A stretch of DNA of 5,807 nt from an uncultured Prevotella sp. (GTDB lineage Bacteria; Bacteroidota; Bacteroidia; Bacteroidales; Bacteroidaceae), in assembly GCA_945637645.1 (NCBI GenBank), contig CALZDK010000124.1, positions 1-5,807 on the forward strand, given 5' to 3'. Positions 1 through 4,285 of the stretch are shown piece by piece (the stretch's first letter is position 1; every line of letters begins with the position of its first letter). The notes under the pieces were generated by a model that saw only the letters and a list, made by a program, of their open reading frames with translations, was not told the DNA's origin and did not search any database. Both the position numbers and the translations under genes were made by a program.

Positions 1-240
1 CCCCCCAGCCCCGCCCACCGGCCCTCACACCACCCGGCACGGCGCGCAGACATCCCCCACCCCCCCCCACGTCATTGCTCGCGTCACACCTTCGCCACGT
101 TGACGCTCACTGCTGGCGGCGACCTCTACACCACGAGTCGCCTCTTGGGGCACACCAATATCCACAGCACTGAAATCTATGCCGATGTGGTGATGGAGCG
201 GCGCACTCAAGCCGTGAACCTCCTCAACGCCATCTTCTAA
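1..240 (+). CDS. Tyrosine recombinase (phage-type integrase), C-terminal fragment
   Basis: Catalyses site-specific DNA strand exchange through a covalent phosphotyrosine intermediate. Only the last 79 residues lie in the window, in frame 1, ending at TAA 238-240. The catalytic C-terminus is clear: the HxxR box followed by HTFATL (H25, R28), the LGH box (LLGHTNI, H51) and the nucleophile in STEIYADV (Y60), with a typical short tail ending NAIF. The second catalytic arginine box and the rest of the protein are to be expected from this end, but only R28 of the arginines is visible; the N-terminal arm and core-binding domains would lie upstream. The first 23 codons are C-rich and encode a Pro/His/Arg-rich string with little family resemblance beyond ARRADI, so they may be divergent, degenerate or affected by sequence error at a contig edge. 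Local GC is clearly higher than downstream, which fits mobile DNA. The protein family is certain; the element it belongs to is unknown. Confidence 0.88.
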   Translation, partial: PPSPAHRPSHHPARRADIPHPPPRHCSRHTFATLTLTAGGDLYTTSRLLGHTNIHSTEIYADVVMERRTQAVNLLNAIF

Positions 241-246
241 TTTCCC

Positions 247-303
247 AAAGAAGTGTTCTTTGTACAGGCTGTCACCATTGGCTTGCACATGGGACACTTC
301 TTT
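247..303 (+). terminator. Long imperfect hairpin just after the integrase stop, possible terminator
   Basis: Bases 247-259 pair with 291-303 (13 pairs, two of them G-T). After single mismatches the stem continues with 261-263/287-289 and 265-269/281-285, around an 11-base loop (270-280). It starts 6 bases after the integrase stop and is followed by a pyrimidine-rich but interrupted stretch (CCCTTTGTTTTG, 304-315), so it is a weak intrinsic terminator by bacterial rules. A short alternative hairpin, CAAAGAA-gtg-TTCTTTG (246-262), uses the same left arm. The dyad could instead be a recombination site or protein-binding site next to the integrase. Confidence 0.4.
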
Positions 304-651
304 CCCTTTGTTTTGAGAGTAAAAACAGTGATTTTCATTGGAATTTGGCTAAATAACAGCAAAAAGCAGTTTTCTCGTTATTTTGTTTCATTTTCTTTCT
401 TTTGTTTGGAAAAATAATTGTAATTTTGCGATTGGATAATTTGGTGGATTGTATCTAATACGTAAAACCGATGCATCCATGTCTCCGTTCACGCCGAGCC
501 TTTTGCGGGTTTTATGCCTGCAAACAAAGGAGGTCGGGTGGGTAAAGAGGCATGACATAATTAAGGCGTTTACTTGACGCTCTGTTTGAGATAGTCTGAA
601 ATCTTGCAACTTCCAGAATCTAAGTCTTGAACGTAGCAACGGTAGATGCCC
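304..651. other. Intergenic stretch with no convincing gene
   Basis: This stretch is AT-rich up to about 430, then mixed. I see no tRNA, rRNA or known riboswitch. Two short open frames overlap on opposite strands: a 32-codon + frame from ATG 479 to TGA 575-577 (starts MSPFTPSLLRVLCLQTKE) and an 83-codon - frame covering 639-388. Neither has a recognisable domain or a convincing ribosome-binding context. The + frame resembles short hypothetical peptides I associate with intergenic repeats of Prevotella-type genomes, but this is memory-based and weak. Small inverted repeats occur (for example 565-569 with 577-581). Confidence 0.5.
401..428 (+). promoter_or_regulatory. Possible Bacteroidota promoter
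   Basis: TAATTTTG at 421-428 matches the Bacteroidota -7 consensus TAnnTTTG exactly. A TTTG at 401-404 could act as the -33 element, with a 16-base spacer that is a little shorter than usual (about 19-21). Predicted transcription would start near 435. No clear gene follows for about 490 bases, so it would make a long leader, a small RNA or an unannotated short peptide. The surrounding DNA is AT-rich, so chance matches are possible. Confidence 0.35.
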
Positions 652-674
652 CGGGTGTGATTATATCATTCCCG
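652..674. promoter_or_regulatory. Inverted repeat, candidate operator
   Basis: Two 10-base arms, CGGGTGTGAT and ATCATTCCCG, flank TAT; 8 of 10 positions are Watson-Crick complementary, one more is G-T and one mismatched. The dyad sits 31 bases upstream of the TTTG at 706-709, a position suited to a transcription regulator, and no T-run follows, so it is not a terminator. A second, smaller hairpin lies beside it (676-681 with 689-694). The binding protein is unknown; the LytTR protein encoded downstream is one candidate, although LytTR sites are usually direct repeats. Confidence 0.4.
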
Positions 675-705
675 TGTGGTTCACTGCAAGCCACCATTGT
701 ACCCA

Positions 706-736
706 TTTGGGCGCAATGTGTGTTTGTGTATATAAA
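706..736 (+). promoter_or_regulatory. Promoter for the structured RNA / LytTR unit
   Basis: TTTG (706-709) is separated by 19 bases from TATATAAA (729-736). The spacing is ideal for the Bacteroidota primary sigma factor; the -7 element keeps TAnn but departs from the TTTG part. The predicted transcription start is about 741-744, exactly where the closing helix of the RNA at 741-855 begins. This agreement between promoter and fold is the main support. Confidence 0.45.
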
Positions 737-740
737 CCTC

Positions 741-855
741 ACGGCGTGGATTTTCATATCGGCGTGGGCTCTGACGTTGTCTGTTCGACTTAGATAGGCA
801 ATGCAAGAGCCTCAGACTATGGAATAGACAACAGGTAGGTTCTCCACGCTTTTTT
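741..855 (+). ncRNA. Candidate structured RNA (small RNA or attenuating leader)
   Basis: About 115 bases with three nested helices. The closing stem is GCGTGGA (744-750) with TCCACGC (843-849), 7 perfect pairs, running directly into TTTTTT (850-855). The central stem is 776-786 with 822-832, 11 pairs with one G-T. A 4-pair stem, 796-799/809-812, lies inside it. In addition GGGCTCT (766-772), in the large 5' internal loop, can pair with AGAGCCT (806-812) in the apical region, forming a pseudoknot that competes with the small inner stem. A second copy of CGGCGTGG (760-767) can replace the first (742-749) in pairing with CCACGC, so alternative folds exist. The closed stem, large asymmetric bubble and long hairpin recall 6S-like RNAs in outline, but I cannot assign a family. 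It lies 69 bases upstream of the LytTR start, so it may be a cis leader that ends transcription early, or an independent RNA. Confidence 0.5.
843..855 (+). terminator. 3' arm and T-run of intrinsic-like terminator
   Basis: TCCACGC followed directly by six T residues (850-855). The arm pairs with 744-750, or with 762-767 via the repeated GCGTGG, so the terminating helix closes a roughly 100-base RNA rather than a short hairpin. If formed, it would stop transcripts from the 706-736 promoter before the LytTR gene. Confidence 0.4.
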
Positions 856-923
856 GTGCCATAAATCAGAATACTAACCATACATTGTTCGGGAGAAGGC
901 AATGTGCTAATAGATGGCTATTT

Positions 924-1313
924 ATGGCTACAGGACACTTGTATATCAATACTCGCGACGAACTTATTCGCCTTGACTGCTCCAAGATTGTTTATATGGA
1001 GGGTGACGGCAACTATACCAATATAGTACTTGTCAACAAACAGAAAGTATCGGTTTGCATGAATCTCAGTCACATGCAGCAGTTCATTTCCGAGAGCTTG
1101 CGTGAGCGTGCCTCTATTTTTGCACGCATCGGCAAGCGTTTTATCGTCAATCTCAATTTTATATATAAGGTGCAGCCCTTGCTGCAAAGCCTCGTTGTGA
1201 CGGATGGAGTTCACTTCACCTTTCAATTAGGTATCTCGAAGGAAGCCCTGAGGCAATTGAAGGACATCCTTGTAGGACGTGTACCCAACAAGACATCTGT
1301 AAACGTGGAATAA
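924..1313 (+). CDS. Stand-alone LytTR-family DNA-binding protein
   Basis: A 129-residue protein that is almost entirely one LytTR DNA-binding domain. The family hallmarks are in order: KIVYMEGDGNYTNI (21-34), the middle strand and helix with LSHMQQFI (48-55), FARIGKRFIVNLNFI (67-80) and the C-terminal ISKEALRQLKDIL (104-116). There is no receiver domain and no membrane segment, so any input must come from a partner or from protein level. LytTR proteins usually bind pairs of short direct repeats near promoters. I chose ATG 924 because the domain begins soon after it; the frame also opens at TTG 885, which would add 13 unlikely residues. A purine-rich GGGAGAAGG (891-899) precedes a three-codon ATG-TGC-TAA (902-910) rather than the gene. 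The FHA gene follows after 4 bases, so the two are co-transcribed. Possible roles are autoregulation or control of the five-gene run downstream. Confidence 0.88.
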   Translation: MATGHLYINTRDELIRLDCSKIVYMEGDGNYTNIVLVNKQKVSVCMNLSHMQQFISESLRERASIFARIGKRFIVNLNFIYKVQPLLQSLVVTDGVHFTFQLGISKEALRQLKDILVGRVPNKTSVNVE

Positions 1314-1317
1314 TATC

Positions 1318-2046
1318 ATGGCTATGGAGATTGTTATAGGAAGAGAAGAAGGAGCACGCCGTTTGCATTGTATCGCTGGCGGTCGTGAGTTCAACGTAGG
1401 ACAGGCTGGCATGGTGCCGTTGTCCGTCAGTAGGCGGCATTGCAAGATTACTGTCAATGGCGGCAATATCACTATCGAAAACATCAAGGCGCAAAACGTT
1501 ACTTATGTCGATGACAACCAGATATTCAGCAAGAGTATCTCACCGACAAGTCGTGTGCAACTGGGTGAGGAAAAATTCCTTGTACCCTTACAACAAATAT
1601 TGCAAATGGTAGGTGTTGCGCCTACCAATGCCAGTACACCACAGAAAGAAGCGCCGACATACTCGCTCAAGCCATTGGAGAGAGTTTGGAAAGAATACGA
1701 TGACCGCAGAATGGAGATACAGAACAATGCCGCCAAGTCAGCCAACAGACAACGCTTACAAGGCATACTCTCCATGCTTGGTGTGTGCATCGGCCTTATT
1801 CCCGGGATGGATTCAACATTGCGAATCATTATCGTTGTCGCAGCCTTGTCCATCGCTGTATATTTCTTCATAAAGGGAAGTGTTGGTGCTACAGTTCAGC
1901 AACAGTTGCACGACCTTGACGAGGAGTATGCCAAGAAATACAAATGTCCCAACCCAAAGTGTGGAAAACCATTCGGAGCCATTCCTTACAGGAACATAGA
2001 GTACAACAAACAGTGTTTTGCCTGCGGTTGCAAATACACCCACTGA
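1318..2046 (+). CDS. FHA-domain membrane protein with C-terminal zinc ribbon
   Basis: A 242-residue protein. Residues about 3-90 form an FHA domain, which binds phosphothreonine peptides: the SxxH signature is SRRH (38-41), followed by the ITIENIKAQN strand with the late Asn (N60) and TYVDD. The usual early GR is weak (FNVGQAG), so this is a divergent FHA domain. A linker of about 55 residues leads to two hydrophobic helices (about 147-163 and 168-187) separated only by a short turn (PGMDS), a hairpin that leaves both ends in the cytoplasm. The C-terminus is a zinc ribbon with CPNPKC (C210, C215) and CFACGC (C233, C236, C238). It most likely recruits phosphorylated partners of the nearby kinase to the membrane. 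It is coupled to the LytTR gene 4 bases upstream. FHA and ribbon order is the reverse of the protein at 3683-4279. Confidence 0.85.
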   Translation: MAMEIVIGREEGARRLHCIAGGREFNVGQAGMVPLSVSRRHCKITVNGGNITIENIKAQNVTYVDDNQIFSKSISPTSRVQLGEEKFLVPLQQILQMVGVAPTNASTPQKEAPTYSLKPLERVWKEYDDRRMEIQNNAAKSANRQRLQGILSMLGVCIGLIPGMDSTLRIIIVVAALSIAVYFFIKGSVGATVQQQLHDLDEEYAKKYKCPNPKCGKPFGAIPYRNIEYNKQCFACGCKYTH

Positions 2047-2059
2047 CATTTCGTACAGC

Positions 2060-2109
2060 AATCGGGGTGTTTGCTACAGGATGCCGATTTTCTCATGGCA
2101 CTGAGAGAA
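2060..2109. repeat. Overlapping inverted repeats in the gap between the two gene units
   Basis: AATCGG (2060-2065) is complementary to CCGATT (2084-2089), spanning an 18-base loop and ending in TTTT (2088-2091); this might be a weak terminator for the upstream unit. A second dyad, 2088-2095 with 2102-2109 (8 pairs with one G-T, 6-base loop), shares bases with it, so the two hairpins are mutually exclusive. The second lies where the -33 region and upstream contacts of the 2118 promoter should be, so it may be an operator. Confidence 0.3.
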
Positions 2110-2117
2110 ATGCACCT

Positions 2118-2125
2118 TAATTTTG
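2118..2125 (+). promoter_or_regulatory. Promoter -7 element for the five-gene run
   Basis: TAATTTTG is a perfect TAnnTTTG box 41 bases before the start codon at 2167, giving a start of transcription near 2131-2133 and a leader of about 35 bases. No TTTG lies at the expected -33 distance; the nearest substitute is TTTC (2089-2092) with a long spacer, inside an inverted repeat. A perfect -7 with a poor -33 suggests a promoter helped by an activator, for which the LytTR protein is a candidate by inference. Confidence 0.55.
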
Positions 2126-2166
2126 CAGCATAAAACAATTATTTACGAACTTTAAAAGCTATCGGT

Positions 2167-2937
2167 ATGAATAACGAAGAGACAATCGTCATGAAGCCTC
2201 AGACCGACAACAAGGCTGAACAGGCACAGAATGTAGAGACTATGGAAAAGAAGTCGAACAAGGGTAAGAAGGTCGCAGCTACTACTGCCGCAGCGGTGAT
2301 GGGTGGTGCCGTTGGCAGTGGCGCAACATACGCCGCTACGACCATGCTCCACGACAAGGAAGCCGAGGAGCAGAAACCGGAAGATGAAGCACAGACTACG
2401 GAAGAATCTGTTGTCGCTGCAGCGGAAGAACCGCAAAAGGAGCAGCAAACAGAAGCCCCGAAAGAGGAAGAAGTAGCAGTAAAATTGGATGCAGCAGAAA
2501 GTGCAGAACCTGACTACACGGGTGCCCATCATGCCGACCCAGTGACTCCTACTCCAGAAGTGCATGCCGCCGTTGACGAGACAAGCAATAGCGACACCAA
2601 CGAGGTGCAAGTGTTGGGAGTGTATGAGGCGCAGGGCGAGAATGGTCAGACCATGCAAGCTGCCGTACTGACCAACGGTGAGGACGTGGCCGCTGTCATT
2701 GACGTCGATGGAGACGGTGTGGCAAACGTACTTGTTGTTGACGAGAACCATAATCAGCAGATTGACGAAGGCGAGGTGTACGACCTCTCAAATGAGCATG
2801 TACAGATGGCCGACTATCAACAGGCTTATCTTGCCCAACAACAGGAACAGATGCAGCAAGAGCATGACACGTTTGCCTACAATGCCAGCGATGATCAGCA
2901 AGACTATAACAATGATGTTGATCCGCAATATGTATAA
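2167..2937 (+). CDS. Acidic single-pass membrane protein with EF-hand-like loops
   Basis: A 256-residue protein of no family I recognise. Residues 1-35 are hydrophilic and end in a lysine-rich patch (KKSNKGKK). An Ala/Gly-rich hydrophobic stretch (about 36-60) with G46xxxG50 spacing looks like a weak signal anchor or helix-packing segment, so the C-terminal part would face the periplasm. Residues 63-145 are a Glu/Ala/Gln/Pro-rich disordered linker. Residues 147-205 form a compact region with two calcium-loop-like motifs: IDVDGDGVAN (D179, D181, D183) and DENHNQQIDEGE, which fits the EF-hand pattern with D192, N194, N196, D200 and E203. The tail is Gln/Asp-rich and ends DPQYV. A promoter lies just upstream, so this heads the run. 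The caspase gene begins 1 base after its stop, or overlaps it, suggesting coupled translation and related function, perhaps as regulator or substrate. Membrane placement is inferred. Confidence 0.8.
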   Translation: MNNEETIVMKPQTDNKAEQAQNVETMEKKSNKGKKVAATTAAAVMGGAVGSGATYAATTMLHDKEAEEQKPEDEAQTTEESVVAAAEEPQKEQQTEAPKEEEVAVKLDAAESAEPDYTGAHHADPVTPTPEVHAAVDETSNSDTNEVQVLGVYEAQGENGQTMQAAVLTNGEDVAAVIDVDGDGVANVLVVDENHNQQIDEGEVYDLSNEHVQMADYQQAYLAQQQEQMQQEHDTFAYNASDDQQDYNNDVDPQYV

Positions 2938-2938
2938 A

Positions 2939-3658
2939 ATGGTTAAGCATACACTGTTGACGTTGCTCTTAGCTTTGTTGCCTGTGGTATGCCAAGCCAA
3001 GATATACTTGTTGTCAGTTGGTATCTCCGATTACCCTGGCAAACAAAACGACCTCCGTTTGCCGCACAACGATGCCGCCACGATGCAATGGCTATACAAG
3101 CAGAACAGTCAGGCAAAGGTTTGTCTCTTGATGAACGACAAGGCAAAGGTGGCAACTGTCAAGAAAGCACTTCAGAATATGGCTGCATTGGCAACGGAAG
3201 ATGACATCGTCGTGATGTTCTTCAGTGGTCATGGTGTAAAGGGAGGCTTCGTCTGCTATGACGGTTTCCTTTACTATAGCGACATCTACTCGGCAATGGG
3301 TGCTTGCAAAAGCAGGAACAAGATGATATTCGCCGATGCTTGTTTCTCTGGAGCCATGCGACAGGAGAACTCATCTTCCCCAAATGGCAGTACCCATAAG
3401 AACAGTAACGTGATGCTCTTCCTCTCTTGCCGCAGTAACGAGAAGTCGATAGAGACCCCGAAGATGACCAACGGCTTCTTCACATACGCCTTGCAGCATG
3501 GCTTGCGAGGCGGTGCAGACACCAACAAAGACCGCATTATCACGGCGAAGGAACTCTTCGACTATGTGAGTGCTAAAGTGAAAAAGGAATCCAATAATCG
3601 CCAGCATCCCGTGATGTGGGGCAAGTTCTCCAACAATATGCCGGTGATGAAGTGGTAA
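2939..3658 (+). CDS. Exported caspase-like peptidase (C14 family)
   Basis: A 239-residue cysteine peptidase of the caspase/metacaspase fold, which would cleave proteins after specific residues. An N-terminal signal peptide is visible (MVKH, then a Leu-rich core to about 17, with a likely cut after VCQA at 20). The core follows: YLLSVGISDYPG (23-34), LPHNDAATM (41-49), the catalytic His in VVMFFSGHGVKGG (H98) and the catalytic Cys in MIFADACFSGAM (C135). Both catalytic residues are intact. Near the C-terminus, DTNKDRIITAKE (194-205) looks like a calcium-binding loop, a feature also seen in other bacterial C14 proteins. Length is that of a bare catalytic domain, with no added repeat or binding domains. 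I chose ATG 2939, 1 base after the previous stop; in-frame ATG 2930 would add three residues and overlap the upstream gene. Longer in-frame extension into the upstream gene is not credible. Confidence 0.9.
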   Translation: MVKHTLLTLLLALLPVVCQAKIYLLSVGISDYPGKQNDLRLPHNDAATMQWLYKQNSQAKVCLLMNDKAKVATVKKALQNMAALATEDDIVVMFFSGHGVKGGFVCYDGFLYYSDIYSAMGACKSRNKMIFADACFSGAMRQENSSSPNGSTHKNSNVMLFLSCRSNEKSIETPKMTNGFFTYALQHGLRGGADTNKDRIITAKELFDYVSAKVKKESNNRQHPVMWGKFSNNMPVMKW

Positions 3659-3682
3659 ACCATATATATATAATGTGTAACG

Positions 3683-4279
3683 ATGAATGAGATTAAGATA
3701 AAATGTCCTACTTGTGGCAAGGTGCTGCGCTTGCAGGATGCCCCGAACATCAATGCGGCATCCTTCACTTGTCCCGTGTGTGAGGAAAAGCACGTCGTGG
3801 GCAAGTGCCAACGGTATGTGGAACAGCCGAAGCCGATGGTTTCTTCGGGCGATGAGACCCGATATGGCGGTGCTTCTGCCCAGCAGGGAGGCGATGAAAC
3901 AAGGATCGGTTCACAACCTCAATGTGGTGGCAGTGATGAAACAAGAATAGGCTCCGCTTCAAGCCCAGCGGTCGGTGTTCTTGTGGACAACTTGGGCAGG
4001 ACGTATCAATTGCGTTCGGGCATCAACACCATAGGGCGCAAGGCTGCCTCATCCCCGGCTTCCGTGCAGATAGCAACAGACGACCGCACCATGAGCCGCA
4101 GTCATGCCGTGATAGAAGTGAGCCATGCTGGAGGGAAGACTATCCACATCTTGAGAAATGGAGCAAACAAGAATCCGTCTTTTCTGAACGGCTCACTCAT
4201 CGGACCGCATGACCAACTCATCCTAAACAACGGCGACCGCATCAAGATGGGCAACACAGAAATGACATTCAAAATATAA
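3683..4279 (+). CDS. Zinc ribbon / DETR-repeat / FHA-domain protein
   Basis: A 198-residue cytoplasmic protein. A zinc ribbon forms the N-terminus with CPTC (C8, C11) and CPVC (C30, C33). A flexible linker carries three DETR motifs at 57, 71 and 85, exactly 14 residues apart. Residues about 97-198 form a good FHA domain: TIGRK (116-120), SRSH (138-141) and ANKNPSFLNG (161-170), ending with the usual GDRIKMGNTEMTF strand. FHA domains read phosphothreonine; in actinobacterial GarA/OdhI, a kinase phosphorylates a threonine in an N-terminal tail, which the protein's own FHA domain then binds. The layout here is analogous, with three candidate threonines (T59, T73, T87). It lies 24 bases after the caspase gene and 6 bases before the phosphatase gene, all in one run. 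It is likely a substrate and adaptor of the kinase at 5557. Confidence 0.88.
   Translation: MNEIKIKCPTCGKVLRLQDAPNINAASFTCPVCEEKHVVGKCQRYVEQPKPMVSSGDETRYGGASAQQGGDETRIGSQPQCGGSDETRIGSASSPAVGVLVDNLGRTYQLRSGINTIGRKAASSPASVQIATDDRTMSRSHAVIEVSHAGGKTIHILRNGANKNPSFLNGSLIGPHDQLILNNGDRIKMGNTEMTFKI
3848..3973 (+). repeat. Three 42-base units encoding DETR motifs
   Basis: Units cover residues 56-69, 70-83 and 84-97 of the zinc ribbon/FHA protein, each opening with (G/S)DETR(Y/I)G. The Thr-Arg codons differ among units (ACC CGA, ACA AGG, ACA AGA) and the spacer residues differ, so conservation is at the protein level. This suggests selection on the motif rather than a recent tandem duplication. Confidence 0.75.
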
Positions 4280-4285
4280 AGGCGT

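Noticed and set aside
779..795. A tRNA T-arm-like stem-loop (loop TTCGACT) suggesting a tRNA or tmRNA
   Set aside because: The stem is weak, no acceptor, D or anticodon arms and no CCA end can be placed around it, and the stronger 776-786/822-832 helix uses the same bases.
885..923. TTG start adding 13 residues to the LytTR protein
   Set aside because: The added residues (Arg/Trp/Cys-rich) are not part of the domain, and ATG 924 sits at the usual distance before it.
902..932. Upstream mini-frames (ATG-TGC-TAA at 902; ATG 914) after a purine-rich GGGAGAAGG as a translation control element
   Set aside because: Bacteroidota initiation depends little on Shine-Dalgarno pairing and such short frames arise by chance; there is no further support.
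2152..2751. Long minus-strand open frame of 199 codons
   Set aside because: It is antisense to the Glu/Ala/Gln-rich gene, encodes Leu/Phe/Cys-rich sequence expected from the reverse of such codons, and has no domain or promoter.
2678..2938. Extension of the caspase frame upstream into the acidic protein gene
   Set aside because: This part is the out-of-frame shadow of the acidic protein; the signal peptide at 2939 marks the true beginning.
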